DNA from: Elgaria multicarinata webbii
Lineage: Eukaryota; Chordata; Lepidosauria; Squamata; Anguidae
Direction: 5' to 3'
NCBI RefSeq assembly: GCF_023053635.1
Contig: NC_086182.1
Coordinates: 2,617,001 to 2,681,000, forward strand
DNA length: 64,000 nucleotides
Part shown: one piece after another, positions 1 to 12,800 of the stretch
Position numbering within the stretch: the stretch's first letter is position 1
Layout: the number at the start of each line of letters is the position of its first letter
Translations under genes and position numbers: made by a program
The notes under the pieces: generated by a model
What the model saw: the letters and a program-made list of their open reading frames with translations, nothing else
Databases searched by the model: none
What the model was told of the DNA's origin: nothing

Positions 1-490
1 TGCGCTCTTCTTCTTGACCTAATGGACCGGATGGTGCTCAGCTGGGTTGTAAAGGTCTAGGCCAAGCAAGATACTACTAAATGTGCAGATCCAAGACTCC
101 TTAAAAAGCTTTTGTCTCCTTTGATTGCTCGGAACACAAAACAAAAATAGCAGATACAAATAAATTTCACCAGAACACTGAAACTGTTTTTGGACAACTC
201 TGTTTTAAAATGAGCCAGCACAAGGGATCTACAAAGCTCAAAAATCAGGGCCAAAAAAATCTGACTGTTTTGAAGCCACCACTAGGAGTGGACTCCATGC
301 TCATTACATTGTTGGTTCTTACGTTATCAGGGTGGGCATGGGCAGGCCTGGTCTACTGAGTTATTTGAAAGGTCTGCACATTTAACCATTGCCTTGTGCT
401 AGGTTAATTGGGGGGGGGGGGACACCAAATATGGGTTCTACTGGAAAATGGGGAACATTTCCAAGCCCTTTTTCCTTGACAATATACTCC
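1..490. other. Intergenic, nothing recognised
   Basis: No reading frame resembling a known protein and no repeat I can name. There is a pure G run of about 11 at 410-420. In human, GMCL1 lies upstream of SNRNP27; I see none of its coding sequence here. Confidence 0.5.
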
Positions 491-491
491 A

Positions 492-1825
492 TTAAGAATA
501 TAAGAGCCATGCTAGAAGAAGTTAAAGGCCTATGTAGTTTCCACACTGGCCAACCAGATGCCCCACTGGGAAGCCCACTAGTAGGATATTAGCGCAACAT
601 CATCCCACTCACGTTCCCCAGAAACTGGCATACAGAGGCATACAACCTCTGATGAGGTAATATATAGCCCTTATGGCACAATAACTGGCACTGGGAGGTA
701 TACTAGCTCTGAAACTGGAAGTAATATATAGCCATTATGACTAGTAGTCTTTTCCTTCATGAACTGGTCTAATCCCCTTTTTAAAGCCACAAGTTGGTGG
801 CCACCATCACATCTTGTGGTAGTGAATCCCATGGTTTAATTATGTGTTGTATGAAGAAATACTTCCTTTTCTCTATCCTAAATCTATCATTCAGTTTTGT
901 TGGATGATCCCACTGGGATCTAGTATTATGGAAAACAAAGAAAGACCTATCGCTATCCATATTCTCCACACCATGCATGATTTTATACATCTCTTTCATA
1001 AACCTCCTATTAAAAGTTCCACCCCTTTGACTCCCCTGCCCCACTTCATAGCAGTTGCCCCTTGATCATTTTGCTTGCCCTTTTCTCAACCTTCTCCAGA
1101 TCTATAATAAACTCTTTGAGGTGTGTGTCCAGAACTCTACACAGTATTCTAAGGGTAGTTGCACCATAGATTAGTATTAAGGCATTATGATACTGGCAGT
1201 TTTTTCTATTTCTTTCCGAAAGATCCCTAACAGAGAAATTGATTTTTTTCACAGCAGGGTTAACAATTTCATCAAGCTATCCAATCAGTCATCAATTCAG
1301 GCTTCATCAGTGTATTGTGAAACTAGCATTTTTATCCAGATCTGCATTACTTTACACTTGCTTACCTGGAATCACAATTGCCATTTTGATGTCCATTCTC
1401 TCAGTTTGGAGAGTTCCATTTGGACCTGTTTGCAATCCTTTTTTCCTTTAACCACCCTAAATAATTTGGTGCCATCAGCAAACATGGCCACCTCACTTCA
1501 TCCTAACACCAGGTCATTTATGAACAAGTTAAAAAGGACTAGTTCCAATACAGATCCTTAGGGGCCCCCTCTTTCATCCCTCATTTACAAGCATTGACCG
1601 TTTATTTCTACTCTCTGCTTTCTGTTCTTGAACCAATTACTGCTCCGTAAGAGAACTGCTTACCTCTTGATTGCTGCATTTGCTCAGTTTTTGGTCTTTG
1701 TCAAAAGCATTTTTAAAGTCCAAGTAAGCAATGTCTACCAGACCACATACTTGTTGACAGAATTACCCTTGCCAAAGCCATATTGATTCTTCTTTAGCAA
1801 GACATGTCCCTCCATAATATAGTGT
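492..1825 (-). mobile_element. CR1-type (L3-like) LINE, decayed 3' part
   Basis: The minus strand gives scattered CR1 ORF2 C-terminal matches, for example the block reading EKVEKRASKMIKGQ at about 1075-1115 and the PWDSLPQDV motif near 800-830. The tail next to 492 is the same one seen at 4.2, 10.1, 16.2, 36.2, 37.9 and 52.2 kb. Frames are broken throughout, so it is an old inactive copy. Confidence 0.75.
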
Positions 1826-1829
1826 CATA

Positions 1830-1905
1830 TAGAATCATAGCTGGAAGGGGCCTACAAGGCCATCGAGTCCAACCCCCTGCTCAATGCAGGATATGCTTGA
1901 TCAGT
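1830..1905 (-). mobile_element. CR1 3'-tail fragment
   Basis: Short copy of the CR1 3' end, recognised by the block around GTCCAACCCCCTGCTCAATG. It lies in the antisense direction, judged by the CR1 8-bp ATTCTATG-type terminal repeat seen in the sense copies at 8.7 and 21.9 kb. Confidence 0.65.
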
Positions 1906-2458
1906 TTGTCTTTAAATAACACTTTCCACCAATTTACTTGGAGCAGATGTTAAACTAACAGCCAGTAATTTCATGAATCACCTTGGTTATATTTTGTGAC
2001 TTGATGTCTAGATGTCTGTGCATTAGACCATGTGCTTGTGCTATTGGCTCGGCACAGATTTCTAGTTTTGTGCTTGTGGCACACTGCATAATCTGTTTTA
2101 TAGTAGATTGATAACCATGGCATCATATCATCTGAGTTGGCCTACCTTCTTGAGTCAGAATTCTACCCATGGTTAGCGTAGATTTGGTCTGTTGACCAGG
2201 ACAGCTGTATGCAACCTACAGCTCCAGCCATTCAAATCTGGCTCTTGTGCCCAGTGAAAGAAGCTGAGCTGTTTTGAAACCTGGGTGAGGGATCCCTGAG
2301 AAAAGATCACACAGACAAGAAGGATATAACCATAATAACTGAAAAGCTTAAAAAAGAAACACCCAACAACCAACCCCCCATTTAAAGAGCACTGAATACT
2401 TGGAGGCTTCCTTTTGTGCAAGCATGGACAGGATCGGGCTGTACAGCTGCAACCCTAA
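1906..2458. other. Intergenic, nothing recognised
   Basis: Unique-looking sequence with no coding match and no clear repeat. Confidence 0.4.
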
Positions 2459-3147
2459 ATGTTGTTGTTTATTCGTTCAGTCGCTTCCGACTCTTCATGA
2501 CTTCATGGACCAGACCACGCCAGAGCTTTCTGTCGGCCGTCGCCACCCCCAGCTCCCCCAAGGTCAAGTCCGTCACCTCCAGAATATCCTTCATCCATCT
2601 TGCCCTTGGTCGGCCCCTCTTCCTTTTGCCTTCCACTTTCCCTAGCATCAGCCTCTTCTCCAGGGTATCCTGTCTTCTCATTATGTGGCCAAAGTACGTC
2701 AGTTTTGCCTTTAATACCATTCCCTCAAGTGAGCAGTCTGGCTTGATTTCCTGGAGTATGGACTGGTTTGATCTTCTTGCGGTTCAAGGCACTCTCAGGA
2801 TTTTCCTCCAACACCACAGTTCAAAAGCATCTATCTTCCTTCGCTCAGCTTTCCTTATGGTCCAGCTCTCGCAGCCATAGGTTCCTACGGGGATTACCAT
2901 TGCTTTAACTATGCGGCCCTTTGTTGTCAGTGTGGTGTCTCTGCTCTTAACTATTTTATCAAGATTTGTCATTGCTCTCCTCCCAAGAAGTCAACGTCTT
3001 CTGATTTCCTGGCTGCAGTCAGCGTGTGCAGTAATCTTTGCGCCCAGAAATACAAAGTCTGTCACTGCCTCCATGTTTTCTCCCTCTATTTGCCAGTTAT
3101 CAATCAAGCTGGTTGCCATAATCTTGGTTTTTTTGAGTCCGTGGGTT
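2459..3147 (-). mobile_element. BovB (RTE clade) LINE, 5'-truncated
   Basis: Minus-strand translation gives the C-terminal part of the BovB ORF: TDFVFLGAKIT, then YGCESWT, IDAFELWCWRKILRVP, then YFGHIMRR, GKRKRGRPRARW and a KSRKRLNE end. All blocks lie in one frame, interrupted by at least two stops (one replaces the Trp after ILRVP), so it cannot encode a working protein. Only the 3' approx. 690 bp remain, as is usual for 5'-truncated LINE insertions. BovB is widespread in squamates, which supports the host assignment. It ends directly beside the SNRNP27 CpG island. Confidence 0.88.
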
Positions 3148-3159
3148 TACTTGTGAGTA

Positions 3160-3800
3160 AAGGCGCCGGGGCTTGCACTCTCGCTGGTCCCTGGACCCAG
3201 TGCGGCTGCAGCCCTGCGCTCGTCTCTCTGAGAGCCAGCCCCACGGGGCTGAGCGGCGTTTACCGGGGAGTAAGGCTGCGTCCCAGGGTCACGGGGTGGG
3301 CGCGCAGCGGCCACGATGATCCCTCCTGCCTCTCAAGCGGAGAGCAGCGAGCCGCCAGCAGGAGGCGGGCCCTCGTCGTGCCGCGGCCGGCGATTGGTCA
3401 GCCGCAGGCCCTCGGAGAATCAGGGCCGCCCAATCCTAGCCGGTGTGTTCCCAGCCGGAGCGCAAGAGGGGACGGACGAACTCGCCGGAAGTCTCCGGGG
3501 GGCGGACGCAGGACGCACTGCGGGAGGCGGCGGCGGCAGCGACGAGATGGGCCGGAGCCGCTCTAGGTCCCCTCCCCGAAGGGGTGAGTATCCCACGGAG
3601 CCCCCCTCCCAGCCCCACTGGAGCCACTGAGGAGGCCGGCGAGCGGGCGGGCCTGTGTTCAGATCCTCCCTCAGCCCTGCCGCCCCCTTCCTGCTTCCAG
3701 GCCTTTGGCTTCGCCCCTTCCAGAAATTCTGGCCCCAGCGGAGGCGGCCAAGCTGAAGGCCGTGGAGCTGCGCTGGCTCTCGGGGTGGGGAGCAGCATGG
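3160..3800 (+). promoter_or_regulatory. SNRNP27: CpG-island promoter of SNRNP27
   Basis: Base composition switches sharply to GC-rich and CpG-rich just after the BovB end and stays so past exon 1. No TATA box is seen near the start codon at 3547, as expected for a housekeeping CpG promoter. The start codon has G at -3 and G at +4. The transcription start cannot be placed by eye but should lie within about 150 bp upstream of the ATG. Confidence 0.7.
3547..3583 (+). CDS. SNRNP27: SNRNP27 coding exon 1
   Basis: 37 nt from the ATG, encoding [12 protein letters not shown] plus one base. Donor is G|GTGAGT at 3584. The single leftover base joins AA of exon 2 to give Glu13, matching the human RRERRR context. 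Confidence 0.93.
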
Positions 3801-6800
3801 GGCAGACTTCTCCAACCGGGTGCCCTCCAGCTGCCTCGGGGGTTGCTGCGACCCCCACCATTCTGTGTGGAATAGTAGTGTGACCCTATGGAAAGGAGGA
3901 CAGGGCTCCTGTATCTTTAACAGTTGCATAGAAAAGGGAATTTCAGCAGGAGTCATTTGCATGCATGTCGCACCTGGTGAAATTCCCTCTTCATCACAAC
4001 ATTTAAAGCTGCAGGAGCTATACTAGAGTGAGCAGTTTTAAAAGAGGGCAGGGCACCTGCAGCTTTAACTGTTGTGATGAAGAGGGATTTCACCAGGTTC
4101 TCCATATATACAAGTGACACCTGCTGAAATTCCCTTTTCAATGCAACTGTTAAAGATACAGGAGCCCTGTCCTCCTTTCCATAGGGTCAGCCTTGGAATA
4201 GAGAACACAAGAGGAGCCCTAAAGCGGGATCAGACCAAGGGCCCATGTAGTCCAGCACCCTGTTCACACAGTGGCCAACCAGCTGCTGAGCAGGAACCTA
4301 CAAGCAGGACAAGGGCACCCATGTTCCCCAGCAACTGGAGAATGTAGGCATACTGCCTCTGATACTGAAGATAGCACATCGCCATCAGTTCTAGGAAATT
4401 ATCTAACCCCTTTTAAAGCCATCACTGGGGGTAGCGAATAGAGGAAGTGGGCAGAGAGACTTTCCAGCAGGGCAGCACCTGCATTTTGTCTATTGCAGCA
4501 AAAAATCACAAAGAGTCTTGATGTACCTTTAAGACAAACACCTTTATCCTGGCATAAGCTTTGGTGGATTGCAGGCATTGCATGACACACCTGATGAAGT
4601 GGTCCATGAAAGCTTATGCCAGGAAAATGGTGCTCTTCTTTAACAAGACTCTTGCTTTGCGCCATCTAGCCAATGCAAGTGATTGGCTGAAAATTTAGGA
4701 CAGATAAAGGGAATGAATTCTTTGTGCTCAAGATGAGGTGATGGTTTTAAAAGGAATTGGACAGATTCATGGCAGATAAGTCCTACCAGAGGCTACTAAC
4801 TGTAGCAGCTAGATGAATCCACCAAGTCCATGCTTATGGAAAACAGGAGGCTGGACTAGATGGGCCTTTGACCTGATCCAGCAGGGCTCTTATGGGCCTG
4901 GTTCAGACAACACACTAAACCGTGCTGCTTAACCACAAAATGGTGAAGGGCATTCCATTAACCATTTTGCGGTTAAGCAGCATAGTTTAGTGTGTTGTCT
5001 GAACCAGGCCATGTTCTCTCTCGGCTGGCTTCCCCCACAGCTGATTTGAGATTTTTATTATTTATTTAATTAATTTCTATACTGCCCAATAGCCAAAGCT
5101 CTCTGGACCGTTCACAACAATTCAAAGATAATAAAATACAGCATAAAAACACAGTAAGATTATAAGTCATTTAAATGCAGGACCTTGGCACTTCCATAAT
5201 GGCATTTTCTAGAGCATCATATAAAGGTGACCTTTCTCTCCTCCCTGAATTAAAGCTAACCACTGCCATGATAGTTGAATTATAGGAGATGCAGAGGCAT
5301 TAGCTACTGTGTTTAGAAGGTTATAAGAGGGCTGTCAGCATGATTTGGCTCAAATTGGAAGGAGTCCGGGGGTGGCCTTTCCTTCCATAACCTGAGTACT
5401 GGTTGCCAGCCTCAAATGTTTGTTGCTCTGAGTTTTTTAGATGAAAAGGGTTGAAGGATATAGAATGCAATAAATAATACACTTCCAATGTTGGAAAAAA
5501 CTGCCTCCCTGCTCCTTCCTTGCATGTACATTGCTTAACTTTATAGCTAAAACACTATCTGGGACCAACTATGTATGCCACTCTAAGTTTCATGGAAGAA
5601 GGGTAAGATGAAAACATAGAATCAAAATTGTAATAAATGGAGGAAAACACTATTTCACCTTTTAACTTCCTGTGAAGGCTTAAATATTTTACACAAGAGT
5701 TCCATTTGGTTTATAACTATTGTAGTTATTGGTAGCTAGATACAATATATTATTATTAACGAGTTTTATGCTTTAATTAGTAATCAATTGAAAGCTTATT
5801 GGTGTAAACTACTCTGGGGAGCTGAGCTTGGAAGTCACATTGGTTTATTTTTGAACCCCTTTGGCTATAGTGGGTTACTGCAAGAGGAATATCCATACTC
5901 ACAGAAATGCAAGGGGGTTGTAACTAAGCCTGGTTGTTTTGTTTTTTAAAAAAATTCAAGAACGTCGTCGTTCCAGATCCACCTCACGTGAGAGGGAGAG
6001 AAGGAGGCGGGAGCGGTCAAGGTCTCGAGAGAGAGACAGGAGGAGAAGTCGTTCCCGTTCCCCACATAGGCGACGATCCAGGTGAGGAGGTGGCATCAGA
6101 TAGTAGCACTAAGTTTCTGGTTAACCTGTTCTGTAAGTACCATCCTTGTTGAAGGCAGTGTATGTGAGAACCGAGCAGGCTTACTGCTCTTGCTATTAGC
6201 AAGGAAAAGATGACGGATTACGAGTGTTTAGCTTTATTCAAAATGTGTCGTCCCCCTAAGCTACAAAAATTCACAAGCAAGTGGACTGCTTTATCTAAGG
6301 AAATGATCAGGGTTGTATGAAGGCTCTCCTGTGTTTCCCTGGCAGCTATTTACACTTGAAAGAAAAGATGGAGGGAAGGTCATTTGCCTCTCCCAGCTAT
6401 GGTTTCCTATAGGATGGGACAGTAGCATCTAGTGTTGGCAGTTAAATTATTTCTGTCCCTTCCTCCTTATGGCAGTTTTAACCCTTTTGACTGCTTTCCC
6501 CCCAACCTCCTGCAATAGTTTTGTTGTGGTGTTTGACAATAAAGATAAATACATGTTCAGGGCTAGTGATGGATGGTTTCTAGGCAGCTATAAAATCCTA
6601 GATGAATATGCAGGGGAAAGCCATGCCCCTGGGTGTGAGTTGTGAATAAAATAAGCTGAGGGGCTTGCCTTCCCCATAGGACGACACCCATCTTCCTCGT
6701 AGATAATTTCCCTTCATTATCCCTGGGCAATGTTTCATAGCGTCCCTGTCCCTATGATCTGTTCTAAACCCTATTTGTGTACTAGATTGTGATTCATCTG

Positions 6801-9800
6801 AGCAGCAGCTGTTTGGTACCTTTGCTACTGAGCTACTGTACTATTAGTAAATAAATGCTAAATGGCTGTGTCGTGGGATAAAGGGTTCAACTCACATGAG
6901 CAAGACCTGGGTTCAAATCCCTGCTCTGCTGTGGTGGTCACTGAGATGACTTTGGGCCAATAGCATATTATGCAGTCTAACCTAGCTCTCAAGGCTATTG
7001 TGAGAATAGAACGTGATAACCGAGTATATGCGGCCCCAGGCCCCCTGCTTAAGGGCTGGATACTCATGTGATGGATAAAGTAGTCTGGCCCTTTTCTCAC
7101 TTGTCACATCCCTATGTAAGAGGAAGAAAAACTAAATAGTTGTGATTCTCGGTGAGGATAAATTGATCTATACTCCTAATATGTGATTATTACTGTTTTT
7201 GCATCTCATTTTTAATCCCACCCCCATTATCCCAAAACATGCATGTGCTTCTCTTTTTGTGTGTGTCTTATAAACTGATAAGTGCAGCTCCTAATGTCCT
7301 TCACCATCAAAGTAAAACTTGCTCTGATTTGACATTCTAGATCTCCACGGCGGCATAGATCCAGTTCCTCTTCTCCTTCCCGACAGAAAGAAAGGAGGGA
7401 TGATGAAAAGAAAGAGAACAAAGATGCCAAAGGCAAAGAGCGCCAGATCACAGGTAATAAAAGGGAGTTGCAGTGTTGCAACCCAAGGTGGAAGAAGCCT
7501 TGCCATGATGCACCTTGTTAACTTCGGCTCTGTGGTCTGGATTATGCAGATTTACTTAGGGAGAGAGTAGCACTGTGAGAAGGATCCTGTTTTGGGGCAA
7601 GGTATATTAGATGGCAATTTTCTGGTTTTATAGGTAGTGCATACCTACCTCTTTTATTGAGAGCCAACAGATAATGTCAAAATCCATATTAGTGTAAAAC
7701 CCTTATTAGGCCGACCAAAAATTTACAAAAAAATGTGGAAGCTTTTTTGATCTCCAGATCTCTACATCAGACAAGATGTAACAAAAAGCAGGTTTGCAGG
7801 GAGCAGGTATGATAAGGGAGACAAATGAAAACCCTGATTTGATGGTGAAGTCACAGCAGATAGTGGACAGTATTCAATGGGGCACTTAAGCCCTTGCCAG
7901 TTCTCCTACACCCCCCACCTCTTGCACAACCTCAATCTAGGATTTCCAGGCAACCTGAAATGTATGGGAACACTTACTTCTGGAAGGAGGCAAATTGGCC
8001 GAGTCACGAAATGGAGCTCCACCGATCTGCCTTCTTCCAGAAATGAGTGCTTCTGCTCATTTCAGGGCTTTCTCTAGGAAGCCCCAAATCTCACTTGCTT
8101 AATTGGGGGCCCCTGCTTTTGCGACTGAATTGGTGGGACCCACCACTTGCACAGCAGAATCAGCGGGGGCGTACGTGCCCTTGTGTATTGACTTGAGTCT
8201 AAGGAGCTTTCCACATCATCTTTTGTCTGGCACAATAACGTGCACTTGTTTCAAAGACGTCTCTCCCCGCACCCACCCACTCCGCACCCCAGCGCATTTT
8301 CCAAGCACTCGTCCAACAACATTTTTGATGGAATCACATTGGGACCTTTAGGGGTTGCTTTTATTGAGGAGTCCTTTTATATAATAAGGGTCGGTCTTTG
8401 TTTTGGGTTATTGATTGGTTGTCTCTTCAAAATAAAGATAAAAGAATAACAAATATAAACTGTTAACAATAAAAGACAAAACAGACGATAAAAGCAGCAT
8501 AAAGGGGGACAGGAGCAGGCAGAAGAAACATCGGGGCTTGCTCCAGTTAGACCAGTTAGACCTCCCCCCACTGGAGGGCTAACTGACACCTTGACCCTGT
8601 GGGGAAGAAGAAAGAGCAAGGGGGCAGCTCTTGAGCAAAGGGTTGGCCTTATAGGCCCCTTCCAACTCTATGGCCTTATAGGCCCCTTCCAACTCTACTA
8701 TTCTATGATTCTGTGACAGGAGCAGGCAGAGGAAGCATCAGGGCCTGCTCCTGTTCGACTCCCCTCCTTCAAGACCAGGACAATCCCATCAGCCCTTTTG
8801 CTGGTCTGCTTAATTTCTCTCTGTCTCTCTCTTTTCCCCTCTTCCCTCTGCAACTTCTTTTCCTTGTGTGTCGCGTCTTTTTTTAGATTGTAAGCCTGAG
8901 GGCAGGGACTGTCTTCTTTGCTAATTGATTGTAAGCTGCTTCAGGAGCCTTTTTGGCTGAGGAGTAGGATTAAAAATACAATAAATAAATAAATAAAAAT
9001 TAAAGACAGTTGTTTAAAGAGTTCTTTGGTGGCATAAAAAAAGCCAGAGTAAATGCTGGGTGAGCGGAAAGCATTCCATCACCACCAGAGAAAATCTTTG
9101 CTCATGTCCGTTAACCAAAGCTTTCAAGAGGAATTGTTTTCTTAGCAGCTTCTGTGTTAATCATAGAACAATGAAAAGCAGAAAATAAGGTGCTATATTT
9201 CCAGATTAGCCGTGTAGCTGGATTGTTAGATATAGAACACTTCATAAAGTGGAATGGAAAAGTAGCTCTTTTTCAGTTCTTCAGGGATAACACAGGACTT
9301 AGGTACATTTGATAATGGATTAGTATGGTTTATAAAACTTTTTGCATCCAGAAGGAAAATGCCATAACAGTAGGAGATTGTAATGGTCTAGGAACTGAGG
9401 ACCTCTATTGAACCCATTGCTTGTAGTTTGTACAAATTAAACTTTTAAACACTTTTTTAAAAGCTTTCTATTTCAGATGTCTGAAAATTCCACATCTTCT
9501 GATTTATAGGCCTGCTTTGTATGAAATGGCAACCTAGAGTATGGGTTGAGTATAGCTTGTCATTGAATCATGGGGTGTTGAATCATAGGGTGTTGTTTTG
9601 CGCGAACCCTGCACTACTGTTTAATCCATCCTCATAAGAACATAAGGTCCATCTACACTGGCTGCCAATTAGTTTCCGGGCTAAGTACAAAGTGTTGGTT
9701 ATTACCTTTAAAGCCCTACATGGTTTGGGTCCAGGCTACCTGTGGGATCGCCTTCTCCCATACAATCTGCCCCGCACACTCAGGTCCTCTGGGAAGAATT

Positions 9801-12800
9801 TACTCCAGTCAGCAAAAACTAGGCTGACAACCGTTACCCCGAGGACCTTCTCTGCTGCTGTTCCCAGACTGCGGAATGGCCCGCTGGGAGAGATCCGCCA
9901 GCTTGATCATCTTTCTGAATTTAAAAAAGCTACAAAGACGGATTTCTTCCGGCAGGCCTACCCCATTGAATTTTAAGATGCCTTTTAATAATTTGCTGCC
10001 TTTTAATAATGTATTAGTTTTATATGTTTTTAATCAATTATATGTATTTTATGGCGTTTTGTATTTGTGTTGTACCTCACCTCAATCCAGAGGGAAAGGT
10101 GGGTAAGAAATAAATATATTATTATTATCTAGTCCAGCATTCTGGTCACCCAGTGGACAGCCAGTTGCCCACAGAAAACACACAAGCAGGACATGAGTGC
10201 AACAACACGCTCCTACCCATGTTCCCCAGCAACTGGGGAACGTAGGCATACTGCCTCTGCTACTGGAGAAGGCATCATGAAGATATCCATCATGATTATT
10301 AGCCTTCTTCTCCATGAATTTGTTTAATCCTTTCTTTAAAGCTACCCAAATTGGTGGCCATCGCTACATCTTGTGGTAGCGAATTCCATGCTTTAACTCT
10401 GCGCTGTGTGAGGAAGTCCTTCCTTTCATCTGTCCAAAATCCCTCACGAATCAGCTTCATGGGATGATCCCATTGGGTTCTAGTATGATGAGAGAGGGAG
10501 AAATGTCTCCCTATCCACTTTCAACTCCACCCATAGTCAGCCTGTACTCTGGGTTGTCATTATGTGCAAATTAGGTCAATGTCTGGTCTTAGAAAGTGAA
10601 AAAGAAATGCTGCTTTATGACGGTTCAGTGCAATTCTTGATTCTACTTCTCCCTCCATTGGAAAGTGCAGTAAGGTTCTTTTACTTGCCTCCTTTTCTTC
10701 TTATCTTCCTGTTGTGTCTTGGTTTCTTTTTGCAGAAGAAGATTTGGAGGGCAAGACAGAAGAAGAAATTGAAATGATGAAAATGATGGGATTTGCATCC
10801 TTTGACACAACAAAGGCAAGTGGTCTCTTTTGCAGCCTGTAATCCCAGGGTGTGAAACCTCAGGCCCAGGGGCCAAATCTGGACCTTCAGCGGGCCCCAT
10901 CCAGCTTTCCAGGGTTCCCATGGCTTCCGTGCCCCCTTCCCACAGTCCCAGCCCTTCCCCCAACCACCACTAGTTCTGTGGATCCCCAGCTTTCGTGCAG
11001 TATGTGTCCCCACTTTTCAACCCCCCCCCATCGTACAAGGTTGAAATGCTTCTCTTAAGGCTTTAATTACTGGCAGGAAGAGCTTTAAATTCAAACAGGC
11101 TCGTCTTTTAGCCTTTTTGCTTTGGCCTGCTCACCAAGAGCTTCTCCAAAATGGAATTTGGCCCTCAAGCTGAAAGGGGCTCCCCCCAGCCCTGCCTTAA
11201 ACCAGTAGCAGCAAGTGGTCTACTGCTGTGCCAGCAATGCAAAAGCAGGGCCGTGGGGTGCCACAATTCTGTAGGGCACAGAAAACTGACACAGTGTGGT
11301 TAGTGGGGGTAGAGTTCAACTTTCCTGGGTCTCTGATTTTATATATAACAACAACAACACATTTCTAGCCATTGTTGTTGCAAAAAGATGCTTGGATGTG
11401 TTTGAACAAGACCTGCTGAGAAGCTAGAAAGGGGGCTGAATGAGATTCCACATGCCTGGAGGGCAGTGGGGTACCATGCCCCGTGTATCTCCATGAGTAG
11501 CAAGAACAAACTGTTGAAAGTAGAAAAAAGGAGGGGAGGGAGAATGAATTGTGCAAACGAAGAAGTTAACCAGCATTTCTTTGACAGAATAGTAGAGTTG
11601 GAAGGGGCCTATAAGGCCATTGAGTCCAACCCCCTGCTCAATTCAGGAGTCTACCTTAAAGCATCCCTGACAGATTGCTGTCCTGTTCTGTAACTTGGTA
11701 CAGGCTACAAAACTTAGCTTACATATGCACAGATCTTTTTTTAATGTAGAGTATACACAGTGCAGAAGAATTTCAGTTACATATCTGCGAACTATAGTTG
11801 AAATGAGGTTTTTACTGGTACAGTCACGCTGGAAATATTGGGGCTGTTTGCATGATACTGGGGCTGTTTAAGCCACGGTGAGTCTCAGCTCCCACCATCC
11901 TGATTAATCAGCCCTCTAGTGTGGGTCGTTTTGTCATGCAAACCTGGTTAGTGAAGGGTTAAACAGCACTCACATAAACCTAGAACAGGCCACGGCTTGT
12001 TTAACCTTTGCATAACCCTCACTAGCTGGGTTTGCATGATACAACAACCCATGCTGAGGTTGAATATTTAGAATGGCACTTGTGGGTGCCACAGCTCAGC
12101 CACGAGGCATTGTGTATGAACTCTGTTGCTAACTAGCTGTCCCATTCTATGCAAGCATGTACATGCAAATAGCTGGGTGGCAGAATTGTCCACTTAGATA
12201 ATCATGTCTCCTCTGGAACAAGTTAGTGGCTAGTTGGCTTTGGATTCTACCATGTCTTTATCTGCTTGAAGCTGCAAAAGAAAGGGGGAAAGCATCTGAT
12301 GGTAATTAGAGGTACATTCTCCTGAAATGTGGTATTTCCATTTAGGTGTTACGGGCAATAGATGTTAAATTTCACCTTAATGAATTACTCTAATTTTATT
12401 CAATTATTATGCATTGTACAACGAGCTTATAGTCAACAAATACAATAACAATCAACTATTCAAACAAAAATTATAAAAAAACAAACTGTTTCCATTCTTA
12501 TTTAAATTATATGAACAGTAGAATGTTCTTACAGCACCGTTCATTTAATTAGATCCCTCCAGAATGACGTTTGGGATAACGGAGGCTTATCAGCCACAAT
12601 CCTTTGTTGGTAAAGGCCATGAAGGGAAACCGCCCCTCTCAGAACTCTGCTATGGTGGGTCAGCCTCTCTGAAAGTGCAGTTTTCCAGATATTGGTGAAC
12701 CACCCCTGCGTCGTGCAATCAGCACCAGTTTTCCAATATTGTACTATTTCTAGGTGTGCTGCTAGCAACGAAAACAGAATTACCTCACAGTGTGGCAAAT

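Noticed and set aside
3024-3962. Overlapping frames of 104-180 codons on both strands around SNRNP27 exon 1
   Set aside because: CpG-island frames without similarity to anything; the real exon contributes only 37 coding nt here.
6905-6925. Possible tRNA gene from the B-box-like GGTTCAAATCC
   Set aside because: No cloverleaf stems are visible and the sequence continues into a SINE body.
10811-10822. An alternative GT donor just downstream (AAGGCAA|GTGG) for SNRNP27 exon 4
   Set aside because: It would add four bases and shift the frame, losing the conserved C-terminal domain.
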